From: Theocolax elegans
Lineage: Eukaryota > Arthropoda > Insecta > Hymenoptera > Cerocephalidae
DNA length: 64,000 bases
NCBI GenBank assembly: GCA_026168455.1
Contig: CM047426.1
Coordinates: forward strand, 47,141,973 to 47,205,972
Direction: 5' to 3'
The notes under the pieces were generated by a model. It made no database searches and had not been told where the DNA came from. It worked only from the letters and a program-made list of their open reading frames with translations. Each line of letters starts with the position of its first letter. The first letter of the stretch is position 1. The position numbers were made by a program, and so were the translations under genes. Shown here in pieces: positions 30,802 through 42,680 of the stretch.

Positions 30802-33752
30802 TTAGTCTAAATCGAAATCGAGGTGAGGGATCTGAGGAGGTGTTAAGCCCTCATTTTGCACTCTATTTTCCCAGGCAGTTTTGTCAAGTCCAAACAGATG
30901 ATTAAATAGTGTATTTTTGAAATAGCTGATGGATGAAGTGTCGAATGAAAATGTAGGAAGTTCGTTAATGATTTTAGATGCAGTGATGACAAATGACTTA
31001 TTCAGAGCCTCAGTACGAGGGGGAAGATAATGTAGCGATTTTGGTGGATGACGAGAAGAGGTGCGAGGGTTATGATGAAGCGTATTTAATTTTATAAAAT
31101 GATTAGCCAGGTAAATAGGTTAATTATGAGCAACGATGCCGTATGCAAGTGAACCAATGAGGTATGAGCGTCTGGACTCAACTGATAACCACCTGAGACT
31201 TAACCTATAAGGAGTTACATGTTCTCTCCTTTCTATGTCCCCCACACGAATCGGACACAAGCATTCAGAAGCCTTTGAAGCTTCAGGTTTCTGGTCTGAT
31301 CAACATCATTAAACACCGCACACGCATAGTCAAGATGCGAAAAACTAGTGTTTCAACCAGCTTTTTCCTAAGGCCTCGAGATAACGACTTTTTATAATAT
31401 CGCAATGAATGCAAAACCCCATGTACTCGACTCGAGATACTTAACACCTGTTTTGACCAATCCAGAGAGGGAGAGATCATGACCCCAAGCGATTTAACTT
31501 CACATTCATAATTTAAGAGATCTGCTCCCAATCCTACCTTCGGGGCAGTGTTCAGGTCGATACGTGATAAAAAAGCCTGACTACCCAGAATCATAACCTT
31601 CGTCTTTTTTACATTTAACTTCAATCCGTTCGTGTGTGCCCATAGGGCTATCGCATTTGCATCTTGTGTGATGCTTTGTACCCCTGCTTCGAAATCTGAC
31701 GGAAAAAACGAATGGTAGAACTGGGCGTCATCGGCAAACAGCATACAATCGCTGTGTGAAAGAAATTTAGGCAAATCATTGATATAGATAGAAAAGAGTA
31801 TCGGGCCAAGAACACTGCCCTGAGGCAACCCCGCATTTATCTCAAGCCAGTCCGATAACACACCCGTCTCACTCTCCACTGCATGCATACGACCTACTAG
31901 ATATCGATAGAACCAATTTAATACATTGTCCGAGCAGCCAATCTCACACAATTTTTGCATGAGCCTGCCATGAGGCACAGTATCAAATGCCTTAGAGAAG
32001 TCAAACAGGATGAAAATCGTGATCTTCATACCATCAATGGCTCTCCTAACGTAATCTAGGACACCCAGGAGGGCTGTCTGAGTGCTGTGCCCTCTGCGAA
32101 AACCCGCCTGTCTGTCAACAAGAATATGATTTTTCTCAAGATATTCAGACAATTGATTATGTATAAGTCTCTCCAAGATTTTTGAGAGCTCGCAAAGCTT
32201 CGCAATTGGTCTTGTATCTGAGCACGATTCTACCCTGCCCGACTTCGCCAGCGGGAATAGTGATACCCTTTTCCAACTCTCCGGAAAATAACCAACTGAG
32301 AGCATGCTATTAAAGAGGTCAACAAGGTGCAGTGTTAATTGAGGCTCTAATAACTTAATCATTTCAACAGATATGCCATCAATCCCCACTGCCCTCGAGG
32401 ACACTCCCCGAATTGCACGCTGAACTTCTTTTGCGGTTATGGCAGAGAAATGAAAAGAGGGAGATGACGGTGATGTGGGACATGAATTGCATGTTATATT
32501 TGAGAATGAATGTATGGAAAGGGGTTGAATATGATTTGAAACTGCAGCGTAGTGATAATTTAGCTGTTGAAGTGTGAATAATTTAAGTGGTGATGGATTA
32601 GACTTAGAGCTGAGGCCCATGTTTTTTAGGCACTTCCACGACTTCTTCGGGTCTTTCGCGCTTCTAAGTTTCTTTGCCAGAAAGTGGAACTTACATGAGT
32701 TAACAGTATTCGAGACCTTATTTCTAAGACCCCTGTACACTGTATAATCGTCAACAGAACCTGTAGCACGAAATGTATTAAAAGCTGCATTTCTGACTTT
32801 AATGCTTCCTTTGATTTCCCGAGAAATCCAAGGTTTGTGGCTTGTTTTGATAGAGTGAAAAGTTATAGGTGCTAGAAAGTCAAAAGTGGATAAAATTGAT
32901 TTACATATAAATGATAATGAAGATGAAATAGTGCTATGAATATTATTAGACGAATGAACTTGACGTAAATGCGGACTAGGTTGATGATTATATGGAGACA
33001 TATCCACGAATACAGACTGGTCAGGCCAAGGATGAGTGAGTGATTGCGATAAGGAAGAGGAATAATACTAATGGCATCATGTCCAGCTGCGAAAGGAGCC
33101 GACGTCTTAATATATTCATGTTCAGGTACTGGTTCATGGATAAGGAAGAGATCTAACCACGTGTGTGATGGCCCACCCGACGTCATCGCGTGATGCGTTG
33201 GCTCTGACTGGATGAGTGAAAGTCCCAGAGCCGTTAGATTAGCTCTAAACCTATCTGACATGGTACTAGCAGAATTCATGTCAATGTTAAAATCCCCAGT
33301 CACCATGACATATTTGTATCGTGGTAGTATGTCCGACAGGACCTCAAAAAACTCCGTGGGGTAAGCGGCCGAAGGCCTACGGTAAACAATTACTAAAACC
33401 ATTAAAACTGATTTGCCCGTCAAACATAGTACCAGATATTCCGGAGCATTAGAAAAGATAGGTTCAGAGTGCGCGATAATCCTTACCCCAAAACCCTCAC
33501 GTACATAGGCCGCAACACCTCCCCCCTCCTTACCCTCACGATCCAACCGATATAATGTATAACCCGGTAGTTTAATAATCTCCGAGGAATCGTGACTTGT
33601 GAGGAAGGTTTCGGTAATCGCGATGACATCATGAGAGGCTGGATGAACTAATGCTTCGATAGATGCAAAATGTGTTTTTAGACGATTTATGTTGGAGTGA
33701 AAAATGGAGAGTGACTTCGATGATTTTGATGATTTTGATGATTTTGATAGTT
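30802..33752 (-). pseudogene. LINE 3 ORF2 (endonuclease + reverse transcriptase)
   Basis: The N-terminus encodes a Ser/Lys repeat (SKSSKSSKS) from a 9-bp DNA repeat at about 33719-33750, then FHSNINRLKTHF and the endonuclease (ITETFLT, GKEGGGVAAYVREG, VYRRPSAA, VTGDFNIDMN, HTWLDLFLI, AGHDAI). A frameshift near 32900-33000 leads to a 574-codon RT frame with TRPIAKLCELSKILER, RQAGFRRGHSTQTALLG, FILFDFSKAFDTVPHG, GLPQGSVLGP and catalytic FADD at about 31726-31737. A frameshift near 31340 and at least one later stop break the C-terminal part, which ends at about 30802. Confidence 0.82.
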
Positions 33753-33771
33753 TGGCCCGACCAGCCCCAGC

Positions 33772-34554
33772 TCACTTGTTATGAGTTGGAGAGAGAGGAG
33801 AAAAGTTTATAAACTCAGCTTCCGAACTTACACGCTTCAAAGGTCCATCCCTCACCTCTCGCATAAAAACTACTAAATCTAAAACTATGGGCCTCGCATA
33901 GCCCAGCTCTCTTGATTTACGTATGGCCGCCTGCCATAACTCAAAAAAGGGCTTCGGCTAAAGAGGCCTAACAAATAGTGTATTAACTCCACCTTCACCG
34001 AAAATAACCCGTGCCTTAAGTCCCTTCAGAAGTCGAGCCTTTTCTATAAGCGCATCTCGGGACGTTACAGATGACATTTTTACTACTATACCTCGAGTGA
34101 GTAACGGAGTCGCTGGAGAACCCGCCGAGTTAGATTTTAACCGCGGAGTCCAAGGGCGGAGGTCAATTACTTGACTGTTCAGCTTCGGCAGTTTCAGCAC
34201 ATCAAATACATTTATTAGCAGTTCACTTTCAGTCTTCTTAGAATCCTTGGGCAACCCGGTAATGAGCAGTTCGCATGTGTCCTTTGATGGAGGTTGTGAC
34301 ACTGTAATTGCGTCCTTACCTTCTTGCGTCCTTAATTCTTCCTCAATAACACTAACCTTCGCTTTCAGATCTTTGATTTCGGTTTTCACTTCATCAACCT
34401 TGCCCTCGACACGATTTACAACTTCCAAGACTGATTTCAAATCGCTTTGCAGGCTTTCTCGCAAACTCCGGGAAAATACTTCCAACCACGGCGGTAGATC
34501 GGCCGCCATTGGAACGGAGTCGCTTTTCGAGTCGTGTGCCGCCTGATTGGGCAC
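33772..34554 (-). pseudogene. LINE 3 ORF1, one stop
   Basis: A frame from Met at 34554 runs 198 codons to TAG at 33958-33960, then stays open in the same frame to TGA at 33772. In siblings the codon at this stop is Trp (IRPLWPK, IRPIWPK), so it is a single nonsense change. A coiled coil covers about residues 30-80 (KSVLEVVNRVEGKVDEVKTE). The C-terminal domain is the one shared by the group. The zinc finger normally N-terminal is not seen. Confidence 0.7.
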
Positions 34555-34786
34555 AGTGGGCGGAGCGCAGCGAGGTTGCTTCGCAACCTGCGATGTTGAT
34601 GGCGACGGAGGCGAGGCTACATGCTTAGCGCAAGAGGTGGTAAAAGTAGGCGTGGTCGCCGACGCGGCACTGTCGGTCGCGATAGTCTGGCGCGTTTACC
34701 CGGGCGGTGGCGCCCTCATGTCGTTCGAAGCTGCGACTAACGTTTTCGATCGCGTTTTCGCGAGAACACAGCAGAGTGTTGATGAG

Positions 34787-34827
<41 letters not shown>

Positions 34828-34828
34828 G
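34787..34828. repeat. GA microsatellite between LINE 3 and a LINE fragment
   Basis: (GA)n with two GATA steps. It separates the 5' end of LINE 3 from the 3' end of the next minus-strand LINE fragment. Confidence 0.9.
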
Positions 34829-35293
34829 ATTGATTGATTGATGTATTTATTGGCCAATTATGGGGTAGGAACCCCATAGGCACTAAAGCAAACTCATACA
34901 TAGAGTAAAACTTTTTTTAAACTAGGTAATAATATAAAATTCCATAACAAAAATATAAAATAAAAACCACGACAGAGTAAAGAATTAAAATAACAAAATA
35001 AAATATATTGATTATTATATAAAATATTAGATTAATTGATTAATAGATTAATAAATTAAAACTTAAAAATAAATAACAAAATAGTTAAATAACAAAATAG
35101 TTAGCGTTCGCATATCAACCGCAATATAAAATAAAAAAGAATATATATAATAAATACAATGAATAAATAAATAAATAGTAACAAAAATGACGTATAATGA
35201 CGCAATGAATCACAGAAGAAATGACAGATGAAATAACACAGCAATGCTGATTTAACTTAAACTTATATATCCAGGTGATACAGAGAATTAGAG

Positions 35294-35296
<3 letters not shown>
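34829..35296 (-). mobile_element. short LINE 3'-UTR fragment or non-autonomous derivative
   Basis: On the minus strand it ends in (ATCA)n next to (TC)n and carries the hairpin word ggggtaggaacccc near 34863. It has no coding region. Its 5' end (gatacagagaattagagg) is shared with the fragment at 43316-43617, but it has about 150 extra internal bases (within 34990-35210). A common truncation point could mean a defined short element or a duplication. Confidence 0.65.
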
Positions 35297-35333
<37 letters not shown>

Positions 35334-35717
35334 ATTGATTGATTGATATATATTTATTAGGCTACGGGGGCCAGCCCCTAAAGTAGCACACAATAACAGA
35401 ATACAAAATGCATAAATTAAAACATACATAATAGGCGCAAATAATTTCGGCATAACGCAGCGAGTGCGATAATAATAGTAATGTAGGCGAAAATATTTAC
35501 AAGGATATAGATGTATCACGTGGGTACAAGAACTTAAATAAGTTGGCATTAACGCAGAATAAAAACAAAAACAGTTACAGTTACACTTAGTACAATTAGT
35601 AGTGATAACGCAGCATATATTTAGTCCATCTCCGACCCATCATACCTTAACGCTTATTTACTTAGGTACTCATATAGTAAAGTACGCAGAATGCAGAAGC
35701 CTAATCGGAAGTAAGGA

Positions 35718-38702
35718 CTATGCGTGTGCGACCGAGCACGGCGAAATTTCAGACAAAATGATACCCTCTTCCTCCACGCGTCGGGCCCATGACTGTCGGT
35801 CGAGCACAGCGAGATGCTCTCGCAGGCGTCGCTGAAATGAGTGAATATGGACGGGATCAAAGGTCAGGTCAGAAAAGCTATTGAGAAGTTTGGAGGCAGT
35901 AATGGTGAATGACTGGTTTAGCGCTTCCGTCCGGAGCAGATGATAGGTGAGAGGTCTACGCTGAAGGCGGGAAGAGACTCGTGCACCCGGATGAGAGTCA
36001 GTTAACATGAAACTATTACATAGGTATGACGGAGCTGTTGTTGAGATGATTTTAAAGGCCAGTGAGCCAACGAGATACAGTCTCCTACACCCGGCCGACA
36101 GCCAACCCATTTCCAGGCGGTAAGGCGTGACATGCGCCCGTTTAGGAATATTTCCCCAGACAAAGCGCACAAACGCATTAATGAGCCTCTGCAATTTTAG
36201 TTCCCACGTACGATCAACATCGTTGTAGACCGCACACGCATAGTCCAAATGGGGCCAGATAAGACTCTCAACCAACGCCATTTTGGACTCTCTAGATAAG
36301 GCCCGCCTATAGAACCTAAGCGTGTGCAGCACGCTGTGCACATTCCGTGAAATCGATAAGACGTGCTTAGTCCAATCCATGGTCGGCGTGATCCACACAC
36401 CCAACGACTTAACGGCATTTTCGTACGGCAACGGCACGCCGCCCACACACACCCTCGCAATGTCCTCAAGATCGAATCTCGACGTGTAGATTTGACTGCC
36501 TAGCAGAATGACCTTCGTCTTGGAGACATTCAACACCAAACCATTCGCTGTTGCCCAGTTTGCAACCGCCTCCGTATCGCGAGTCACCCTTTCCACAGCC
36601 AGGTCAAGTTCCGTCGGGGGAAAAGAATAGTAGAGCTGCGTATCGTCCGCGAAAATCATGCATCTCGAGTACTCCAGAACAGCAGGCAGGTCATTGATAA
36701 AAATTGAAAATAGGAGGGGCCCTAAAACACTGCCCTGTGGGACACCTGCGTGAATAGTCGACCACCCAGATCACTCACCCCCATCACCCTCAACAGCCTG
36801 CGTGCGACCCTGTAGATACGTGTAGAACCAGTAAATAACCGTATCAGAGCAGCCAACTGCTCGAAGCTTACGAAGAAGCACGCCATGGGGGACCATGTCA
36901 AAAGCCTTGGAAAAATCAAATAGAACTAAAAGGATAACCTTACGTTGGTCTATACCCCTGCGCACATCCTCCAATACTCCGAGCAGAGCCGTCTGCGTGC
37001 TATGCCCCCGGCGAAAGCCAGCCTGCCTGCAAAAAAGGAGATCATTTTCCTTCAAATAACTCGACAACTGTCCATGCACAATTCGCTCGAGCAACTTTGA
37101 CACCTCGCTCAGTCGCGCGATAGGTCTAGTGTCAGTTATGCTGCCGCACACACTGGACTTTGCCAGAGGGTACAGCAGCGCTCTCTTCCATTGCGAGGGA
37201 AAGTAACCCAACCGTAGCGAAGCATCAAAGAGGCTCGTCAGATGTCTTAAGATGGACGAGCTCGCGAGCTTGAGCATTGGTACGGAAATACCGTCTTCGC
37301 CCATCGGCCGCGAGGTCGCCCGGCCCAGCGCCTCACTAACATGCGCAACATTCACACGCTCAAACTCAAAACAGCTCACGGTAGAAGACGTTGCGAACAC
37401 CATAATATCTGTCAATACGTGACTAGAAACTGAGTCGGATTGGTTCGAGGTAGCCGCATAATGCGCATTTAATTCGTCCAACGAAAACAGAACAGAGGGA
37501 GAAGGCCTCGAGCGTCCCGAAACGCCATAACCTTTTAGAATACGCCATTTTGATTTGGCGTCAACAGCTTCGCTAAGTTCCCGATTAATATAATCGAATT
37601 TTGCCGATTCCAAAGCATTCGAGGCAGCACTACGCAGGCGACGATACCTCTCAAAGTCACTGGCTAAATTGCTGCGTTTGGCAGTGCGAAACGCTCGCTT
37701 TCTCTCCCTAATCAAACCAGTAAAATTGGGTGTGACCCACGCCTTTCGCTTTGTCCCCGTGACATGCATTACAGGAGGTGCAATTTGATCGAATGCACTC
37801 ACCACCGCGTCGCTCAAATCCCTCGCAGCAGAATCAACAGCCAAAGCTTCGCTAGGCTCATGAGTGGAAGCCTGGCCCGAGGCATGCAGGTCCGATTCGC
37901 CACCAGGGCGATCAAGAAACAAATTAGAGTTAAAATCAAATTCAGAATCAAAATTGAAGACCTCCGCGAAGCTTCTATCGTCGAGCCCCCTCAGCCTGCG
38001 TGACCTAAGTCTTTTTATTGGGCATCTCGGTCTCTCCAAGTTTAAATCAATCATAATGGCGTCGTGCCCCGAATCAGCCAAAAACGGAACTTCAGATTTG
38101 GAGTAGCTAAATCGCGTCATAGTGTCACGCAGGATAAAAAGATCGAGCCATGTATGAGACATGTAGCCCGCACAATGAGCATGGTGCGTAGGCTCCGATC
38201 TAACCAATTCCAAGTTAAGTTCAATTAACCGCAGGCGCATAAATTCGACGGCGGCACAAGGCCGATTGAAATCAATATTGAAGTCGCCTGTGATCACAAC
38301 ATGCACATATCGCGGGCTCACTTCCGCGAATAGATCGAAAAACACGGAAGGCCAAGCGGCGCCCGGGCGCCTATACACTACACATACTAAAACTTTATAT
38401 TGATTACACGCTACATCTAACATTAAAAATTCTGGCGAATTATCAAAAATTTGGCCCGATTGGCCCACAATCCTAACCCTATATATGTCACGAACGTAAG
38501 CACCCACTCCCCCTCCCTCCTTCCCGATGTGGTCAAGTCGGTAAAAATTATAGTGCTGTAGTTTAATAATATCAGAAGCATCAAGTGGAGTTAGAAACGT
38601 TTCCGTGACTCCAATTACATCATGCGCATGCGGGTGCACCAGAGTTTCGATTGCCGCAAAGTGCGACTTAAGCCTATTAACATTAACGTGAAATACACTA
38701 AA
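35718..38702 (-). pseudogene. LINE 4 ORF2 (endonuclease + reverse transcriptase)
   Basis: From the FHVNVNRLKSHF block (about 38690) a 622-codon frame from Met 38639 holds the endonuclease (VTETFLTPLDASD, GKEGGGVGAYVRD, VYRRPGAAWP, ITGDFNIDFN, HTWLDLFILRD, DSGHDAIMIDL) and the first half of RT (TRPIARLSEVSKLLER, RQAGFRRGHSTQ, LVLFDFSKAFDMVPHG). One or two frameshifts between about 36660 and 36780 follow. The catalytic FADD is at about 36647-36658, and the C-terminal frame ends at 35718. Apart from that short disrupted patch it is the best preserved ORF2 in the window. Confidence 0.85.
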
Positions 38703-38727
38703 TTAATTTCTATTTCTATTTACATTT

Positions 38728-39345
38728 AGTCACGCCGAAGGGCCAGAAGGGCCTTCCCGATTTATACTCGTGCCTTTATTGGGACTAAACTTATTAAAAT
38801 CAGTATCAGCGTCCACCGGAATCAGCTGACTCTGTCTCGTTTTTCTAATAAAAACTTGCATGTTACGCACGATGGGTCTGGCATAATGCAGACGATTTGC
38901 TTCGCGAAGGGCTCGAGACCATATTGTGTGTACATGCTTCTGCCATATAGGTCTTACATATATGCTAGCAGCGCCCCCCGCACAAAAATGCTCTGCGCAT
39001 TGAGGCCACTTAATCTACCACTACGCGATATTACATTGTCCCGAATTTCTCTAGTTAGTACTTTAAAAGCTATTTCGCGGCTTTTGTTTGGAGGAGGGTT
39101 TCTCGGCTGCGCAGAAATACTAGCACCCTCATCCATACTCATATTCACTTCGGTTGACTGACCCGGCATCAGTTGTGAGCGACGGCGTGGTTCCCATCTA
39201 CGTATATCGGTAACTTGATTAAAAATCAGACGCAGGCCCAGTGCAGTAAGCAACAATTTAATGATGTCGTCGTCTTCGTTTGTGACCGACACCGGAATAC
39301 CAAGTAATAAAATTTCGCAGTTATCCGCCTGTGCGCGCGAGTCTG
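38728..39345 (-). pseudogene. LINE 4 ORF1, 5' truncated
   Basis: The conserved second half of ORF1 is present: ILLLGIPVSVTN, LLLTALGLRLIFNQVTD, RRWEPRRRSQ, as in LINE 2. A frameshift occurs in a C-rich run near 38965. The C-terminal block with VRPIW-KHVHTIWSRALRE follows. The finger and coiled coil are missing because the insertion is truncated. Confidence 0.65.
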
Positions 39346-39356
39346 AGCGAGAGAAT

Positions 39357-40021
39357 GAGAGATCGATTGATAACTATATTTATTTGAGCAAAGTTGATAA
39401 AACCGAATGGCTCTAATCATATAAAATAGAACATATAAAATAAATTAGACAAATAAAAAAGAATTAATATAACCGATAATACATATGTAAAATAATAATT
39501 CACGCTAAATTAAAATTAAAATAATCAACGTCGCAAGCATTGGACATAAAATCGAATAAGTCACTATCCATCCACATGGACAAATTTTTATAATACATTT
39601 TAAAAATATTTACATTAGATTAATAAACGAAGATTTACACGCAAGATTCTTAACATTAGGTAGGTTAAAAACAGTAATTACTAGTTTGGATCTACGCAAT
39701 TCAATGCCAACAAAAGCCACCTTATCGAATAAATATTGAGGTGTTTGGGTGGCCAACAATTTATACATATAAGACCAAGGAAATATTTCCGTCGAACATT
39801 TAATGGAAGCCAGTTTAGCTGATCATAGAAAGGCTGCAATGCTACCTCACGTTTTAGATGAAAAATAAATCTGACAACGGTATTACACATGCGTTGAACT
39901 TTAATATTAAGATAAGATACAAGATCTAAAAGTACGAGACAAGCATAGTCAAAGTGTGGAATAATTAAAGCATTAGTCAGTAAAAATCGAACACGCACAA
40001 GGAGACAACTGCCTTTGTAAC
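39357..40021 (-). mobile_element. LINE 5a: 3' fragment of a distinct LINE
   Basis: A 5'-truncated insertion. The minus strand ends in ...caaataaatatagttatcaatcg next to (TC)n. It encodes only the C-terminal part of an ORF2 (NALIIPHFDYAC, NWLPLNVRRKYF, LVNTVFDLPNVKNLACKSS) and the 3' UTR. About 50 bases present in the sibling copy at about 43913-43965 are deleted near 39614. Partial copies of this fragment recur at 40544, 41363, 42383 and 43657/45458. Confidence 0.8.
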
Positions 40022-40173
40022 GTAAAGAGAGAGAGAGAGTGTAGAGCGAGAATGAGAGAGAGTATGAGAGATAGAATCAGAGAACGAAAGGTGCAGAGCG
40101 AGTAAGAATGAGGAAGAGTGAGGGAGTGCGAGAGTAAGAGTGAGTAAGAATGAGGGACTGTGAGAGGGAGAGA
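40022..40173. repeat. GA-rich array
   Basis: Imperfect GA repeat upstream (on the minus strand) of LINE 5a. It contains the longer-period unit gagtaagaatgagggactgtgagaggga that recurs through the cluster. Confidence 0.85.
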
Positions 40174-40543
40174 GCATTAAAAATAAGAGTACAACGTTAA
40201 ATAATAGATAAATAAAAATAATCTTTTATAAAATTACCAAAAAACAATTGTCAATATTATTGTTAAGCTAAACCGGCAGTAGTACCAACTTAAAATCATA
40301 GACGAAAAATTCGTTCCTGAGTTATCACCTTTTATAACCAGACTCCGAGGTAGCACCTTTTATAACCGGACTCCGAGGTAGCACCTTTTATAACCGGGCT
40401 CCGAGGTAGCACCTTTTATAACCGGATTCCGAGGTAGCACCTTTTATTACCGGGCTCCGAGGTAGCACCTTTTATACCGGATTCCGAGGTAGCACCTTTT
40501 ATAATCGGATTCCGAGGTAGCACCCTCTTATCGGGGAACGACG
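40174..40543. mobile_element. right half of the 28-bp-array foldback (duplicate b)
   Basis: Same sequence as the right half of the complete element at 44077-45457. It has a subterminal unit (attaaaaataagagtacaacg), seven 28-bp repeats (period measured at 40347, 40375, 40403, 40431, 40459, about 40486, 40514; unit gaggtagcaccttttataac plus cggactcc) and the terminus cttatcggggaacgacg. The left half is missing and replaced by GA array. Confidence 0.85.
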
Positions 40544-40845
40544 AAATATTGAGGTGTTTGCGTGGCCGACAATTTATACATAAAAGACCAAGGAAATATT
40601 TCCGTCGAACATTTAATGGAAGCCAGTTTAGCTGATCATAGAAAGGCTGCAATGCTACCTCACGTTTTAGATGAAAAATAAATCTAACAACGGTATTACA
40701 CATGCGTTGAACTTTAATATTAAGATAAGATGGAAGATCTAAAAGTACGAGACAGGCATAGTCAAAGTGTGGAATAATTAAAGCATTAGTCAACAAAAAT
40801 CGAGCACGCACAAGGAGTCAACTGCCTTTGTAACGTAAAGAGAGT
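40544..40845 (-). pseudogene. LINE 5b ORF2 C-terminal fragment (duplicate)
   Basis: Fragment of the LINE 5 ORF2 C-terminus (ALIIPHFDYACLVLLDL...LPLNVRRKYFLGLLC), cut at the foldback insertion point (aaatattgagg). It joins the foldback terminus at exactly the base where copy e is interrupted, so this is a segmental duplicate, not an independent insertion. Confidence 0.8.
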
Positions 40846-41104
40846 GAGAGAGAGTGTAGAGCGAGAATGAGAGAGAGTATGAGAGATAGAATCAGAGTAC
40901 GAGAGGTGCAGAGCGAGAGAGAGTATGAGGAAGAGTGAGGGAGTGCGAGAGTGAGAATGAGTAAGAATGAGAGTCTGTGTGAGTGAGAGAGAAAGAGAAT
41001 GAGAGAGAGAATGAGAGAAAGAGAGAATGAGAGATGGAGAGGAAGAGAGATAGTGAGAATGAGAGATAGAGAGAGAGAGAATGAGAGATACAGAGAGAGC
41101 GAAT

Positions 41105-41147
<43 letters not shown>

Positions 41148-41362
41148 AGACAGAGAGAGAGCGAATGAGAGAGATAGAGAGAGAGAGAATGAGAGATAGA
41201 GAGAATGAGAGAGAGAGAGAGAGAGGAAGGGAGAGGCAGACAGAGAGAGTGAGAGAGGGAAGGAGGGAGAGAATGATGTAGGCGAGAGTGAGGAGCATGT
41301 AAGAATGAGAGCGAGTGAGGGAGTGCGAGAGTAAGAGTGAGTAAGAAGTAAGTAAGGAGTAA
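40838..41362. repeat. GA-rich array
   Basis: About 0.5 kb of GA repeat with GAAT/GATA steps. The same internal order of words recurs at about 42680-43060 and 45752-45990, consistent with segmental duplication. Open frames rich in Ser/Leu here are artefacts. Confidence 0.88.
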
Positions 41363-41733
41363 TTTAGGTAGGTCAAAAACAGTATTTACTAGTTTGGGTC
41401 TACGCAATTCAATGCCAACAAAAGCCATCTTATCGAATAAATATTGAGGTGTTTGGGTGGCCGACAATTTATACATAAAAGACCAAGGAAATATTTCCGT
41501 CGAACATTTAATGGAAGCCAGTTTAGCTGATCATAGAAAGGCTGCAATGCTACCTCACGTTTTAAATGAAAAATAAATCTAACAACGGTATTACACATGC
41601 GTTGAACTTTAATATTAAGATAAGATGGAAGATCTAAAAGTACGAGACAGGCATAGTCAAAGTGTGGAATAATTAAAGCATTAGTCAACAAAAATCGAGC
41701 ACGCACAAGGAGTCAACTGCCTTTGTAACGTAA
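41363..41733 (-). pseudogene. LINE 5c ORF2 C-terminal fragment (no foldback)
   Basis: The same LINE fragment without the foldback insertion: the empty site gaataaatattgagg is intact at about 41434. It is truncated at both ends by GA array. The frame from 41706 to 41389 is open for 105 codons, but it is only the C-terminus of a reverse transcriptase protein. Confidence 0.8.
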
Positions 41734-42059
41734 AGAGAGAGAGAGAGTGTAGAGCGAGAATGAGAGAGAGTATGAGAGATAGAATCAGAGTACGAGAGGT
41801 GCAGAGCGAGAGAGAGTATGAGGAAGAGTGAGGGAGTGCGAGAGTGAGAATGAGTAAGAATGAGGGACTGTGAGAGGGAGAGAGTGATATAGTGCGAGAA
41901 TGAAAGCGAGTAAGAATGAGGAAGAGTGAGGGAGTGCGAGAGTAAGAGTGAGTAAGAATGAGGGACTGTGAGAGGGAGAGAGTGAATATGAATGAGGGTT
42001 TGTGAGGGAGTGTGAGGGAGAGAGTGAGAGAGTGAGAGAATGAGAGAGAGAATGAGAGA
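41734..42059. repeat. GA-rich array
   Basis: Imperfect GA repeat with tandem longer units (gagggactgtgagagggagag at about 41863 and 41959). No gene. Confidence 0.88.
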
Positions 42060-42382
42060 TAATCTTTATAAAATCTACCAAAAAACAATTGTCAATCTTA
42101 TGTTAAGCTAAACCGGCAGTAGTACCAACTTAAATCATAGACGAAAAATTCGTTCCTGAGTTATCACTTTTATAACCAGACTCCGAGGTAGCACCTTTTA
42201 TAACCGGACTCCGAGGTAGCACCTTTTATAACCGGGCTCCGAGGTAGCACCTTTTATAACCGGATTCCGAGGTAGCACCTTTTATTACCGGGCTCCGAGG
42301 TAGCACCTTTTTATACCGGATTCCGAGGTAGCACCTTTTATAATCGGATTCCGAGGTAGCACCCTCTTATCGGGGAACGACG
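42060..42382. mobile_element. right half of the 28-bp-array foldback (duplicate d)
   Basis: Matches 40190-40543 almost base for base, with small deletions (for example cttaaatcatag versus cttaaaatcatag). Seven 28-bp units end in cttatcggggaacgacg. It is truncated further on the left than duplicate b. Confidence 0.85.
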
Positions 42383-42680
42383 AAATATTGAGGTGTTTGC
42401 GTGGCCGACAATTTATACATAAAAGACCAAGGAAATATTTCCGTCGAACATTTAATGGAAGCCAGTTTAGCTGATCATAGAAAGGCTGCAATGCTACCTC
42501 ACGTTTTAGATGAAAAATAAATCTAACAACGGTATTACACATGCGTTGAACTTTAATATTAAGATAAGATGGAAGATCTAAAAGTACGAGACAGGCATAG
42601 TCAAAGTGTGGAATAATTAAAGCATTAGTCAACAAAAATCGAGCACGCACAAGGAGTCAACTGCCTTTGTAACGTAAAGA
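42383..42680 (-). pseudogene. LINE 5d ORF2 C-terminal fragment (duplicate)
   Basis: Near-identical to 40544-40845, joined to the foldback terminus at the same base. Together with the flanking half element and GA array it forms the second copy of a segmental duplication. Confidence 0.8.

Larger units (their letters stand above)
30384..34786 (-). mobile_element. LINE 3: CR1/Jockey-like retrotransposon in a GA array
   Basis: Read on the minus strand it ends in (ATCA)n directly joined to TC repeat (30384) and begins at about 34786 next to TC. ORF1 lacks the N-terminal finger seen in LINEs 1 and 2, so the 5' end is probably truncated. It is most similar to LINE 6 in ORF2. About 4.4 kb. Confidence 0.85.
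35331..39345 (-). mobile_element. LINE 4: CR1/Jockey-like retrotransposon in a GA array
   Basis: Ends on the minus strand in (ATCA)n joined to (TC)n at 35330 and begins within ORF1 at about 39345, so it is 5' truncated. Its 3' UTR has ctacgggggccagccccta, like LINE 2. ORF1 and ORF2 resemble LINE 2 closely. Only about 20 bases of array separate its 5' end from the 3' end of LINE 5a. Confidence 0.87.

Noticed and set aside
40320..40535. CRISPR-like array from regularly spaced 28-bp repeats
   Set aside because: The units are contiguous with no spacers and belong to a transposon minisatellite in a eukaryotic genome.
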